Counted from the stretch's first letter, positions 25,825-35,124 are shown. The stretch is DNA of 64,000 bases from Microbulbifer agarilyticus (GCF_001999945.1 NZ_CP019650.1:2356001-2420000), one strand, 5' to 3'. Numbers and translations are program-made. The notes: a model not told the origin generated them from the letters alone.

Positions 25825-27536
25825 TCCACCGTGTCCGCAGCCACTTGCAGCAAGTGATCCGTGGACTGATGCGCGCGATCACGCAACAGATGCGTATTGG
25901 AGGAAAGCATTTTGTTGACCGCAGCACGCGGGTGCAGCGCCGCCACCGTCAGCGCCCCCTGCTGGCGCGTCATAATCGGCTTGTTGATGTTGCCGTCGAA
26001 GTGACGCTCTCGCCACGGCTCCAACAGGGTAAACTCCCGCTCCAGACTGGCCACAAGCCCACCATCGGTACCGGGCATTGCCGCAACCAGGCAGATGCGG
26101 TTTTCCGCAGCCCGCGCGGCCATCAGTAACGGTACGTTTTCGTCTTTTCTGCTGCCGCGGCTCGCTCGCTGCGAGGGTACCGCCAACACACAGTGCGCGC
26201 CCTTGAGCGCCGCCATACGGGATAGCTCTGGGTAAAAGCAATCTTCCCCGACCAACAGTGCAACCCGCCCCCAGGGCAAGTCAAACACCTGTAACACACT
26301 GCCCGCCGGCGCCAGCCCCATGGCACAGCGATGCAACTGCGGCTGCACCAGCCTGCGCCCGCTTTCATCGAGCAGAATGCCGACGTGGTGCCAGCCGTGC
26401 ACACCTTCTTCGATCACACTGGTACAGATGGCAACGCCGTTTTTACGGCTTACCTCTGCCAGGCGCTCTTCTGCCAAGCTGCACAACTGCATGGTGCGCG
26501 CCCAATCTTGTGCGGGGTCCGCAACCGGGAAACACGCCGGCAATACCGCAAGCGCGACATTTTCCGGCAGATCCACAATCAGTTCTTCGGCACGCTCTAT
26601 CGCCTCGATACCAGTACCCTGCGGGCTAATCAAGGCCACTTTTACTTCTTCCTCTGCGTCACTCGAGGGCGTCAACGCGCTCTGCTTGAGCCCCTCGTAC
26701 AGCGAAGACTGACGGCGGGCAAGCGTGCCCATGCTCAACCGCAGCCGGGCATCTCGATCGGGCAGTTCGGCCATCACCACTTGCTCAACGCCCCGCTTAC
26801 CCTCAACCACTGGGCGCCCATCCAAACCGACGACCTGGCTTTCTCCCGCGCCGTAGAGCAAGGACTCGGGGATCGATGTCATTGCACTGACCTGCGCCAG
26901 CTCCTGTTCCGGCACCAACGGCCCAACCTTGTTCGCCGCCACCATAAACAACCGGTTCTCCGCCGCGCGCGCGCGCACATGCAGGCTCGCCTCATCAAAC
27001 GCAAACGAATTCAGGGAGTTGCACAGCAAATCGGCGCCGGCCAATGCCAGGCGTCGCGCAGGCTCAAAGCTGATGCCGTCGCGACAGGCGATAAACCCAA
27101 TTCTTCCGAGCTCCGTATCCACGAGTCCCGCCGCCCGGGTCGCGGGGGTAAAGAAGTCATTTTCATGCCCCATCAAACTCTGCTTGTCCGCCTCACCCAG
27201 CAGATCACCACCTGGCCCATAGAACAGTGAGGTCACGGTGATTACCGGTTTCTCTCCTTTCCTGTACTGGCGCCGCAAAGATACGTTGATCAGCACATAG
27301 CTCTTGTGCATTCGTGCGCGCGCCGCGATCGTCCGCAGGAACGGGCCATCCAGGTCCAACGCATACTCCCAGGCCTGATCCAGATCCTGATACCAAGAGA
27401 TCCGGTTACAGAACTCCGGCAACACCATCAGCTTTGCCCCGTCCGCAGCCGCGCGATCAATCATGCGGATACAGGTGGCTAGGTTTTCATCAACATCCGT
27501 TCCGGTAGCAAATTGCAGTGCGGCGACCTTAGGCAT
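25821..27536 (-). CDS. Tandem-domain nitrilase-superfamily amidohydrolase (second domain degenerate)
   Basis: The ATG at 27536 ('MPKVAALQFATGTDVDENLA') with GGGGGAA upstream gives 571 residues, about twice a nitrilase. Domain 1 (about 1-270) keeps the Glu ('LPEFCN'), Lys ('ADKQSLMGHENDFF') and Cys ('FIACRDGISFEPARRLALAGA') positions. Domain 2 (about 310-560) keeps the fold but has Ala for Glu ('LPACFP') and Gly at the Cys position ('VGEDCFYPE'), so it is probably inactive. It should hydrolyse an amide, ureido or nitrile bond. A paralogue with the same architecture lies at 44638-46350. It is divergent from the MFS gene at 27759 across an operator-like site. Confidence 0.85.
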   Translation of the reverse strand: MPKVAALQFATGTDVDENLATCIRMIDRAAADGAKLMVLPEFCNRISWYQDLDQAWEYALDLDGPFLRTIAARARMHKSYVLINVSLRRQYRKGEKPVITVTSLFYGPGGDLLGEADKQSLMGHENDFFTPATRAAGLVDTELGRIGFIACRDGISFEPARRLALAGADLLCNSLNSFAFDEASLHVRARAAENRLFMVAANKVGPLVPEQELAQVSAMTSIPESLLYGAGESQVVGLDGRPVVEGKRGVEQVVMAELPDRDARLRLSMGTLARRQSSLYEGLKQSALTPSSDAEEEVKVALISPQGTGIEAIERAEELIVDLPENVALAVLPACFPVADPAQDWARTMQLCSLAEERLAEVSRKNGVAICTSVIEEGVHGWHHVGILLDESGRRLVQPQLHRCAMGLAPAGSVLQVFDLPWGRVALLVGEDCFYPELSRMAALKGAHCVLAVPSQRASRGSRKDENVPLLMAARAAENRICLVAAMPGTDGGLVASLEREFTLLEPWRERHFDGNINKPIMTRQQGALTVAALHPRAAVNKMLSSNTHLLRDRAHQSTDHLLQVAADTVE

Positions 27537-27613
27537 AGTTCCCCCGGCATGGCTATTTCCCGGCAAAGTTATTCTCCGCCGGGACACTGGATAAATTCCT
27601 CTTTCGAGCCAAT

Positions 27614-27631
27614 TGTACTATTGATATAACT
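27614..27631. promoter_or_regulatory. Candidate regulon operator between nitrilase and MFS genes
   Basis: TGTACTATTGATATAACT is an imperfect copy of the shared 18-bp palindrome, in the 222-bp divergent gap 27537-27758, 78 bp from the nitrilase start. Nothing else is recognised in this gap. Confidence 0.6.
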
Positions 27632-27758
27632 TTATTACACTACCCCATCTAGACCGACTACTTTAGACCGGCTTTGCAGTAGCCATGTACACTCATGGGC
27701 GGTCTCGTAATAAAAAGAAAACAGCTGGGAAAATCCGTCAACAGCGAGGCGCTGCACA

Positions 27759-29120
27759 ATGGATACAACAAACCTGACCCCAAACCACCAAGCTTCCCGT
27801 ACCTGGCTTGGTGCCCAATTGGCAGCGGGCATTTCCCGCGGCAACTTTGCCACCTACCTGTTCGCCGTATTTATTTCCTCCGGGTATGCGGGAGCCCTGG
27901 CGGTGTTACAGCCCGGGCTACTACACGTAATGGGCTTTGCCCAGGACACCCAGGCCATGGTGACCGGTTACCTCAGTGCCATGCAGGAGCTTGTGTTCAT
28001 TCTGCTGCTTGGCTCTGCAGGAGCACTGTCTGACCGCATCGGCCGCCGGCCGGTCTACGTGTTCGGTCTCGCCCTCACCGGAATTGGCTTTGTCCTCTAC
28101 CCTCACGCCGATTCAATTACGCAGCTGTTCGCCTACCGTCTGCTGGTCGCTGTTGGCAGTGCCGCGATGATCGGAATGATGGTGACGGTGGTTGCCGACT
28201 ACTCGAGCGAATCCTCCCGCGGCCGCGCCAATGGCCTGCAAGCCCTGGCCGCGACACTAGGTGCCTTTATCCCCCCTATTCTCGCCAGCCTTCCGCAAGT
28301 CTTCAGTGGGCGCGGCATGGATGAACTGGCAGCGCAACAACTGACATTTGCCGTAGGCGGCGCCCTCGGAATCGTCGCTGCGGTTGTGGCGCTGTTCGGG
28401 CTGGCACCCAGAGTTATTCAGACCGCCTCTGCGGCCAGGGAGTCGCTGGTGCAAACACTGCTCGGCGGCCTCAAGGCGGCGCGCGATCCGCAGACCGCCC
28501 TTTCCTACGGTGCGGCTTTTATTTCCCGTGGCGACCTTGCGGTAACCGGAGCCTTTATCTCCCTTTGGCTGGTGCAATACGGCACGCGCGAACTCGGCAT
28601 GACCGCCAGTGAAGCGATGTTTCAGCTGGCAGTGCCGCGGGTACTGGCAACCGTCGCCGGTGCCCTGCTCGGCTCGGTGATTATGGGGCGCATTGCGGAC
28701 CGCACCTCGCGCGTAAATGCTGTCGCCTTGGCATCCGGGCTCGCCGCGATTGTGTACAGCGCGGTATTCCTGATCCAGGATCCGACCGCCAACTGGGTGA
28801 TCGGCCTGCTGTTTGTGATGGGTATTGCTGAGATCAGTGCATTCGTCAGCAGTCAGGCACTGGTGGGCCAACAAGCACCGGAAGCCTACCGCGGTGCGAC
28901 CATCGGCTTCTTCGGCGTTGCCGGTGCATTTGGTATTTTACTCGGCACCTCTGGCGGCGGCGTTCTGTTCGCGAAAGTTTCACCCAGTGCGCCCTTCGTG
29001 CTGTTCGGATTTCTCAATTTTGCCGTTTGCGTCTGGAGTATTTGGCTCAGCAAGCGGCTAACTCGTCAAACCACAACACCTGAGTCGTCGACCGTCTCTG
29101 CCGTTGCAACCAGCCAATAG
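27759..29120 (+). CDS. Major facilitator superfamily transporter
   Basis: 453 residues with 12 predicted helices and the MFS loop motif 'GALSDRIGRRPVYVFG' between helices 2 and 3. It also has 'ADYSSESSRGRANG' in the 4-5 region and a repeat of the loop motif in the second half ('GRIADRTSRVNA'). It likely imports an organic acid or catabolite across the inner membrane. It is closely related to the MFS protein at 46601 ('GLKAARDPQTALSYGAAF' here against 'GLRAARDPSIALAYGASF' there). It is 12 bp before the RCCR-like gene. Confidence 0.9.
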   Translation: MDTTNLTPNHQASRTWLGAQLAAGISRGNFATYLFAVFISSGYAGALAVLQPGLLHVMGFAQDTQAMVTGYLSAMQELVFILLLGSAGALSDRIGRRPVYVFGLALTGIGFVLYPHADSITQLFAYRLLVAVGSAAMIGMMVTVVADYSSESSRGRANGLQALAATLGAFIPPILASLPQVFSGRGMDELAAQQLTFAVGGALGIVAAVVALFGLAPRVIQTASAARESLVQTLLGGLKAARDPQTALSYGAAFISRGDLAVTGAFISLWLVQYGTRELGMTASEAMFQLAVPRVLATVAGALLGSVIMGRIADRTSRVNAVALASGLAAIVYSAVFLIQDPTANWVIGLLFVMGIAEISAFVSSQALVGQQAPEAYRGATIGFFGVAGAFGILLGTSGGGVLFAKVSPSAPFVLFGFLNFAVCVWSIWLSKRLTRQTTTPESSTVSAVATSQ

Positions 29121-29132
29121 AGAGCTATTGAT

Positions 29133-29948
29133 ATGGAAAACACTGAAAATTTGACAGAAGAATTTGTCGCCCATCTCGCCGGCGACGTAAAGATCGACAC
29201 CAGTGAAACCTTTGACGCGGTAATGACGACCCGCGATCGGATTTGGGAAAAGATTCAGAATAGCCTGTCGCTAAAAGAAGACCTGCGGTGCGCGGACCTG
29301 CACAACTTCGACAATTTGAATGGCGAACACATTGGCCGCATGCGTACGTTCACCGGCGACCAATCCCCGGTGGACTGGATCATTCACTCCAATATCGGTA
29401 CACCGCAAAATACGTTTACCAATATTCACCTGACCATCTATCTGGATGACTCGGTGGATGTACCCCATCTGGGTATGGCGTTTGGCACCCTGCCCGATGC
29501 GTTTTTCTACATTGATCCAATGCCGCGCTACGAGCCGCTGAGCTACCCCGAGCATTTGCAGGAATACCTGTCACCCCTGAATGACATTTACATGAGCCTG
29601 CAGGCAGAACTTTTCGAGGCCGGAGTAAAACCATTTAACGCCGCAATGCCATTTATCCGCGGTTCCCTGTCGCCTGTGGCACTGGCCGGTATCGCTCCAC
29701 TGGATTTCTACCGCGAAAAAGTGGAGCCGAAAGTTTTCGCTTACGTAGATCATTGGCTGAAGCTGGTTCACGAAGCTAAGGCGGTGCAGGATGCGGAAAC
29801 ACGCGCGCAACTGAAACAGCGCGACGAACTGATCCGCCGCAATATCGTGCACCTTGACCCGGCCAACCCGATCGCCGAGCGCCTGGTCGGCAAGCCACTG
29901 GCAGATCGCCTGGTGCGCATTCTGTGTGCCGAAGAGCGCAGCGAATAA
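29133..29948 (+). CDS. Red chlorophyll catabolite reductase-like protein
   Basis: 271 residues. The middle matches the plant RCCR pattern point by point as I recall it: 'SPVDWIIHSNI' (78-88), a beta strand 'NIHLTIYLDDS' (97-107), 'VPHLGMAFG' (110-118) for plant 'APN/HLxxEF', 'YIDPMPR' (126-132) for 'ILDLPHR/LPR', 'SYPEHLQEY' (137-145) for 'HPDYLKEYY', and 'FIRGSLSPVALAGI' (174-187) for 'FVRSAFSPTA'. RCCR belongs to the ferredoxin-dependent bilin reductase fold and reduces a linear tetrapyrrole without metal or flavin. The bacterial protein therefore probably reduces an open-chain tetrapyrrole; the electron donor could be the rubredoxin system at 49794. Conservation of the plant catalytic acids could not be judged by eye. 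Confidence 0.78.
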   Translation: MENTENLTEEFVAHLAGDVKIDTSETFDAVMTTRDRIWEKIQNSLSLKEDLRCADLHNFDNLNGEHIGRMRTFTGDQSPVDWIIHSNIGTPQNTFTNIHLTIYLDDSVDVPHLGMAFGTLPDAFFYIDPMPRYEPLSYPEHLQEYLSPLNDIYMSLQAELFEAGVKPFNAAMPFIRGSLSPVALAGIAPLDFYREKVEPKVFAYVDHWLKLVHEAKAVQDAETRAQLKQRDELIRRNIVHLDPANPIAERLVGKPLADRLVRILCAEERSE

Positions 29949-29976
29949 CTTTCTTGGCCAAGAACGGGAGGTAAGC

Positions 29977-30843
29977 ATGTCGGAGTCATTGAGGCAGTTA
30001 CTGGCCGGAGATCAGGTACTTTCCGTACCCGGTATCTACGATGGCCTGAGCGCCCGACTGGTGGAACAAGCCGGATTCAAGGCGGCCTTCCTGTCCGGGG
30101 CATGCTTGTCTTTCGCCCGTTTCGGTCGTCCGGATATGGGCATTGTCAGCGCCGCCGAAGTGGCAGAAACGGTAGCGGTGATTCGCGAACGCACGCCTAT
30201 GCCGCTGATCGTGGATATCGATACCGGTTTTGGCAATGCGTTGAATGTACAGCGTACCGTGACGACCTTTGAGCGCGCCGGCGCCTCTGCATTGCAAATG
30301 GAAGACCAGCTGATGCCCAAGCGCTGCGGCCATATGCGTGGCAAGCAGGTTATCAGCCGACAGGAAATGGTGGGTAAGATTCACGCGGCACTGGACGCGC
30401 GACACAGCGACGAGACGCTGATCTTTGCCCGCACCGATGCCCTTGGGGTCAATGGGTTTGACGATGCGCTGGAGCGCGCCGAGCACTATCTGGAGGCTGG
30501 TGCCGATGCAATCTTTGTTGAGGCACCGGCAAACCTCGAACAAATGCAGATTATTGGCGAGCGCCTGGGCAGCCGAACGCCCCTTATCCATAATCTGGTT
30601 GAAGGTGGCCAATCCCCTGTCCAGTCCGCCGATGAACTGCAAGCGCTGAACTACCGCATCGCACTGTTCCCAGCGTCACTGCTCCACCTGTTCATTCCTG
30701 CCGCACAGAAATTACTCGCGCAATTAGCTCATAGCGGCCACCTGAACGAACTGCGCAATCAGATGATTGACCTGGCCACAGTAAATGACCTGCTCGGCGC
30801 CGACGAGCTGCTGGCGGCGGGCAAAAAATATCAATACGAATAA
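29977..30843 (+). CDS. Isocitrate lyase/PEP mutase-superfamily carboxy-lyase (dimethylmalate/methylisocitrate lyase-like)
   Basis: The ATG at 29977, with GGGAGGT upstream, gives 288 residues. Motifs: 'PGIYDGLSARLVEQAGF', metal-binding 'VDIDTGFGN' (79-87), 'QMEDQLMPKRCGHMRGK' with C117 in the K(K/R)CGH lyase signature, and 'FARTDALGVNG'. The active-site Cys marks a C-C lyase rather than a PEP mutase. Family reactions include 2,3-dimethylmalate to propionate plus pyruvate and 2-methylisocitrate cleavage. A branched malate made from a dialkylmaleate would fit this neighbourhood (inference). It follows the RCCR-like gene by 28 bp. Confidence 0.88.
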   Translation: MSESLRQLLAGDQVLSVPGIYDGLSARLVEQAGFKAAFLSGACLSFARFGRPDMGIVSAAEVAETVAVIRERTPMPLIVDIDTGFGNALNVQRTVTTFERAGASALQMEDQLMPKRCGHMRGKQVISRQEMVGKIHAALDARHSDETLIFARTDALGVNGFDDALERAEHYLEAGADAIFVEAPANLEQMQIIGERLGSRTPLIHNLVEGGQSPVQSADELQALNYRIALFPASLLHLFIPAAQKLLAQLAHSGHLNELRNQMIDLATVNDLLGADELLAAGKKYQYE

Positions 30844-30860
30844 AAAGACGGTACGCAATT

Positions 30861-32333
30861 ATGAGCCGTGACCACTCGCTTCCGGAACTTGCAAACTACA
30901 TCGACGGTGCATTTTCCACACCGGCTATCGACCGCGAGCGCAGCTTGCACGACGCCAATACGGACAAACCCATTCAGGGACGCCGCAACTCCAACCGGGA
31001 GCAGATTCAGGCCGCACTTACCACCACCGACCGCATTTACCAGGCAGGTACCTGGGAAGATACGCCTGCTGAGGAGCGCGCAGAGCACCTGGAAGCGATG
31101 GCAGTAGAACTAAGCAGTGCGGAATACGCAGAAACCATCAGTATCGCCGACAGCCTCACCTCGGGCGCGATAGTACGCACCACCCGAAAAATGGCGCAGA
31201 TGCTGCCGTTCGTATTCCGCGGCGCGGCTGCTTATCTGCGCGAAGGACATCTGGACAAACAAGTCCCCGGCCCGCGCGGCTCGGTAGACTACCTGCGCCG
31301 CCCTTGGGGCCCCGCACTGCTGATTGCCCCATGGAATGGCCCGACCGCGATCGGCTCTCACAAAGTAGCCAGCGCACTCGCAGCGGGTGCGCCATGTATT
31401 CTCAAACCTTCTGAATTTACTCCGCACTCGGCCATTATGATGGCACGCGCTGCAGATCGGGCAGGACTGCCCAAAGGTGTATTTCAGCTGACACTGGGAG
31501 ATCGATCCGTCGGCGCTCAGCTGGTGGAAGACCCGCGCATCAAGGCCGTGTCGTTTACCGGTGGACTTGCCGGTGGGCGCGCCATCGCCCGTGCATGTGC
31601 AGACGACTTCGTACCAACGCAACTGGAGCTCGGCGGCAACAACCAGCTGGTTGTATTTGCCGATGCCGACCTGGATCTCGCCGCTACCGGCATCGTTTAC
31701 GGGATGACAAATCTCAATGGACAGTGGTGCCGCGCGCTTGGACGCCTTCTGGTACACGAGTCAGTGAAAGATCGCCTGCTGGATAAGGTTATGAGCCAGC
31801 TGGCGAATATTCATATCGGCCACTCCCTCGATGAGGAAAGTGATATGGGGCCGCTGGTACACCGCGGTCACTTTGAGCAGGTGCAATCGGACATCGAACG
31901 TTTGCGGAGTTGCGGTGGGGAGATGCTGACGGCGACTCCACTACCACAGCTGGAAGGTAACTTTATTGCCCCAACCCTGATCGATGGTTGTCGCCCCGAG
32001 GATACCCGCGAGGAGATTTTTGGTCCCGTTGCCACGATCCACACATTCCGTGATGACAGCGAGGCACTCGCCCTGGCCAACGGCACCGACCTTGGTCTTG
32101 CCGGCTATGTCTATAGCGAGAATGAAGAAAAGGCCTTTGCGTTTGCGCGCAAGATGCGTACCGGTGGGGTCAAGATTAACGGCTACAGCCTGCTGAGTAT
32201 CGGTGAAGGCACACCGCGCGGCGCCTGGGGGCTGTCAGGACTTGGTGAAGAGGGGCATGGGCAATCCATCGAGTTCTTTACTGGAGCCCGGGTGGTTGGC
32301 CTTTCTCCGCAGGATCCACTGGGTGGGCGCTAA
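30861..32333 (+). CDS. Aldehyde dehydrogenase
   Basis: 490 residues. The NAD-dependent ALDH core is clear: 'LLIAPWNGPTAIGSHKVASALAAGAPCILKPSEFTP', 'SFTGG', the general base in 'LELGGNN' and the nucleophile in 'NGQWCRALGRLLV', plus 'EEIFGPVATIHTF'. It oxidises an aldehyde to an acid, perhaps a semialdehyde from ring cleavage. It is the last gene of the + strand unit starting at 27759 (MFS, RCCR-like, lyase, ALDH), 17 bp after the lyase. Confidence 0.92.
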   Translation: MSRDHSLPELANYIDGAFSTPAIDRERSLHDANTDKPIQGRRNSNREQIQAALTTTDRIYQAGTWEDTPAEERAEHLEAMAVELSSAEYAETISIADSLTSGAIVRTTRKMAQMLPFVFRGAAAYLREGHLDKQVPGPRGSVDYLRRPWGPALLIAPWNGPTAIGSHKVASALAAGAPCILKPSEFTPHSAIMMARAADRAGLPKGVFQLTLGDRSVGAQLVEDPRIKAVSFTGGLAGGRAIARACADDFVPTQLELGGNNQLVVFADADLDLAATGIVYGMTNLNGQWCRALGRLLVHESVKDRLLDKVMSQLANIHIGHSLDEESDMGPLVHRGHFEQVQSDIERLRSCGGEMLTATPLPQLEGNFIAPTLIDGCRPEDTREEIFGPVATIHTFRDDSEALALANGTDLGLAGYVYSENEEKAFAFARKMRTGGVKINGYSLLSIGEGTPRGAWGLSGLGEEGHGQSIEFFTGARVVGLSPQDPLGGR

Positions 32334-32341
32334 TGCGCCCA
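32324..32341. terminator. Hairpin spanning the ALDH stop codon (possible convergent terminator)
   Basis: TGGGCGC / GCGCCCA with loop TAAT overlaps the stop codon, between converging genes ending at 32333 and 32348. There is no T-run on either side, so termination is uncertain. Confidence 0.4.
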
Positions 32342-32347
32342 ACAGCA

Positions 32348-32878
32348 TTAATCGACCAGCGCAATAAATGTCTGCTGCTCGGGCTGTGAAATTTCGATCA
32401 CTGCCTTGGAGAATTTGGGCGGGCCAAACTTTGGCACATGTCCATTAGACAAGCCCACCGGCTCTTTCGGAATACCGATAAAATTCCGGTCCATTTCACC
32501 GTTTGCATTGTCGTCATGGTGGACACTAATTGCGAAGGCGCCATACGGCAGTGTCAGTAACACTTCAAGCTGACCGTCTTGCAGGTTTTCCAGGCCGGTT
32601 TCTAGGGCATAAACCTTGGTATCGCCAAGAAACGTATCTTTGGAATCGTATACGGAGATATACAGCTTCCCGACTTGGGACTGGATATTGGCGATGGTGA
32701 GCTTTACGGCGGCGGTGTTCTCATCAATAGACTCACCAGAAACTTCAGCACCAGATTCTTCACCACCAGATACTTCAACAGAAACGTCTTCAGCGGCTTC
32801 TGTCGTTTCAGCAACAACCGCGCCGCCGTAGAGGGCGACAAGCCCGGCAAAACAACCACATAGGATTCGATTGATCAT
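32348..32878 (-). CDS. Secreted DUF2141 protein
   Basis: 176 residues with a signal peptide (hydrophobic 'LCGCFAGLVALYGGAVVAE') and an acidic spacer rich in Glu, Ser, Val and Gly (about 25-55). A DUF2141 domain follows ('KLTIANIQSQVGKLYISVYDSKDTFLG...LPYGAFAISVHHDDNANGEMDRNFIGIPKEPVGLSNG'). The family is periplasmic or outer-surface and of unknown function. It lies at the end of the long - strand operon, 105 bp after the HMGL-like gene, and may be transcribed separately. No link to the pathway is evident. Confidence 0.85.
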   Translation of the reverse strand: MINRILCGCFAGLVALYGGAVVAETTEAAEDVSVEVSGGEESGAEVSGESIDENTAAVKLTIANIQSQVGKLYISVYDSKDTFLGDTKVYALETGLENLQDGQLEVLLTLPYGAFAISVHHDDNANGEMDRNFIGIPKEPVGLSNGHVPKFGPPKFSKAVIEISQPEQQTFIALVD

Positions 32879-32983
32879 TACAGAGCTCTCCTTGGTGTAA
32901 AAGGAATATCGATTCAGGGGTTACATCAGCCACACACAGTTTGTCATTCACACGCCGATAAAACCAACACACATCAACCAACC

Positions 32984-33901
32984 TCAGGTCAGTGGCGCGT
33001 CTTTTTCGACTTGCAACCGGCGCCAGGTATCCGCCCTGCCCCCGGTGGGCACATCAAGCATTGATCCTACCATGCTGCCAACTTCCATCAACGCAATCAG
33101 GTCGATTCCCGTATCGAACCCCATCTGCTCAAGCAGCATAACCACATCTTCGCTGGCGGCATTACCGGTGGCGCCCGGGGCGAAAGGACAACCGCCGATT
33201 CCGCCGATGGCGCTGTCAAACTTGCGCACATCCGCATCCAGTGCAGCGTAAATGTTTCCAAGTGCCAACGCCCGGGTATCGTGGAAATGACAGGCCAGAC
33301 GCTGTGCTCCATATTCACGTGCCAGCGCGCCCATCAAGCTGCGCACAGCCATCGGGTTGGCCGCACCAATGGTGTCTGCGATGTTCACATCATCCGCACC
33401 AAACTCGAATAGCCGCCCGGCAAGATCCATTACCTTACCCGGATCCGTAGCGCCCTCGAACGGACACTGCCAAGCCACAGCAATACATCCCACTGCGCGA
33501 ATACCGTCCGCCTGTGCTGCCTGGAAAATCCCCTGTGCTTGCGCCAGTGAATCCTCAACGGACATGCGCACATTGCGCTGATTCATGGTCTCAGTGGCGC
33601 AGATCACCAGCACCACCGTGTTTGCACCGGCATCGCGGGCTAACTCATAACCCTTGGCATTGGGAATCAGCACCTGGCGATCGACACCGGAGTCGCCGGC
33701 AATTCCGGCGAGCACCTGATCGGTATGGGCCATCGCCGGTACCGCCTTTGGTGACACAAATGCTCCGGCTTCCACCGAGCGGACGCCGGCTTTTAGCAAG
33801 CCTCGGATTATTTGCACCCGTTGTTCAACCCGCAGAACCCGCTGCTGATTCTGCAACCCGTCCCGCGGACCCACGTCGTTGATCAGTACCTTTTCACGCA
33901 T
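32984..33901 (-). CDS. HMG-CoA lyase-like carbon-carbon lyase
   Basis: 305 residues of the HMGL TIM-barrel family: 'INDVGPRDGLQNQQ' at strand 1, 'SVEAGAFVSPKAVPAMA', 'FHDTRALALGN' and the cysteine-containing signature 'GIGGCPFAPGATGN'. HMG-CoA lyases cleave tertiary 3-hydroxyacyl-CoA to acetyl-CoA and a ketoacid; relatives act on other branched substrates. Preceded by a CoA-transferase (24 bp), so the two probably act in sequence on a hydroxylated branched acid. A second copy is at 52948. Confidence 0.9.
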   Translation of the reverse strand: MREKVLINDVGPRDGLQNQQRVLRVEQRVQIIRGLLKAGVRSVEAGAFVSPKAVPAMAHTDQVLAGIAGDSGVDRQVLIPNAKGYELARDAGANTVVLVICATETMNQRNVRMSVEDSLAQAQGIFQAAQADGIRAVGCIAVAWQCPFEGATDPGKVMDLAGRLFEFGADDVNIADTIGAANPMAVRSLMGALAREYGAQRLACHFHDTRALALGNIYAALDADVRKFDSAIGGIGGCPFAPGATGNAASEDVVMLLEQMGFDTGIDLIALMEVGSMVGSMLDVPTGGRADTWRRLQVEKDAPLT

Positions 33902-33924
33902 CGGTCAGCTCCGTTGTATCCGAC

Positions 33925-35124
33925 TCAAGCCGCATCGCCGTCATCTTTCAGTGCATCGATATCGGCCTGCGTATAGCCACACAGTTCACTCAGGATCTGA
34001 TCCGTGTGCTCACCAATATGTGGTGCCGGCGAGAAGGTGTCCTCATGGGTTCGGGACAGTTTGATCGGGTTACCTGGCGCCTTGGTTTTCTTGCCATTGG
34101 GGTGCGCGATATCCACCACCATATTGCGATGCAATACCTGCGGGTCGTTCAGTGCTCGCTCCAGATTATTAATCGGTGCACACGGTATGCGCTGCGCTTC
34201 CAGCTTTTCCAGCCATGCTTCCGTAGTGTCAGTGGCAAAAATTTCCGCGAGCTTTTCATCAATAAACGTCTTGTCGGCAAAGCGTCCCGGCTGCCCATCG
34301 TATTTTGGATCGTCAAACTCAGGAACCTGTACCACCGGCTTGAGGTTCTGCCAGAAATTGTCGGTAATCACTGCGATAATCACGAAGCCATCCGACGTCG
34401 CGTAGCTGTTATATGGCACATGCACAAAATGTGCATTGCCGATCGGATACGGATTTTTTCCGCTCAGGAAATGCATGGTGGCCATATAGTTCAGCATGGA
34501 TATCTGACAATCCACCATGGAAATATCCACGTGCTGACCCTTGCCGCTCGTAGCCCGCTCGGTAATCGCCGCCAGAATACCCATCACCGCAAACATGCCA
34601 CCACCCAGGTCGCCAATGGGGATACCAGCGCGCACCGGGTTGGCCGGGTCTTCGCCGGTAATCGACATACCGCCACCGTACGCCTGCGCCACCTGATCAA
34701 ACGCCGGACGCTTGGCCCCGGGGCCGTCAGAGCCAAAGCCCGACACACAACAGGTGATGATGCGAGGATTAATTGCATTGAGTGAGGCGTAATCGATCCC
34801 GAGACGCTCCGGAACACCGGGGCCAAAATTGCTGATGACCACATCCGCCTGCTTCACCAAATCATAAAAAACCTGACGACCGCGCTCGCTCTTAAGGTTC
34901 AGCGCCACACTGCGCTTGTTGCGATTCAGGGTCAGATAGTAAGCGCCAAACCCGTCAATTGAGTTTTCCGGGTCTTTCGCCAGCAATTTGCGGGTACCCT
35001 CACCAGCCAGCGGCTCCACCTTGATCATGTCCGCACCCAAATCGGCAAGAAGCATCGCGCCATAGGGACCAGACAGCATGTGTGTCAGGTCCAGTATGCG
35101 TATCCCGTTTAGTGCTTTATTCAT
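33925..35124 (-). CDS. Family III CoA-transferase (CaiB/BaiF type)
   Basis: 399 residues with 'GIRILDLTHMLSGPYGAMLLADLGADMIKVEP', 'TLNRNKRSVALNLKSERGR' and the catalytic Asp in 'RPAFDQVAQAYGG'. GGGAGG sits 8 bp before the ATG. Located between the decarboxylase/isomerase-like gene (35190) and the HMGL-like gene, it likely makes the CoA ester that the lyase cleaves. One of four family III CoA-transferases in the window. Confidence 0.92.
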   Translation of the reverse strand: MNKALNGIRILDLTHMLSGPYGAMLLADLGADMIKVEPLAGEGTRKLLAKDPENSIDGFGAYYLTLNRNKRSVALNLKSERGRQVFYDLVKQADVVISNFGPGVPERLGIDYASLNAINPRIITCCVSGFGSDGPGAKRPAFDQVAQAYGGGMSITGEDPANPVRAGIPIGDLGGGMFAVMGILAAITERATSGKGQHVDISMVDCQISMLNYMATMHFLSGKNPYPIGNAHFVHVPYNSYATSDGFVIIAVITDNFWQNLKPVVQVPEFDDPKYDGQPGRFADKTFIDEKLAEIFATDTTEAWLEKLEAQRIPCAPINNLERALNDPQVLHRNMVVDIAHPNGKKTKAPGNPIKLSRTHEDTFSPAPHIGEHTDQILSELCGYTQADIDALKDDGDAA

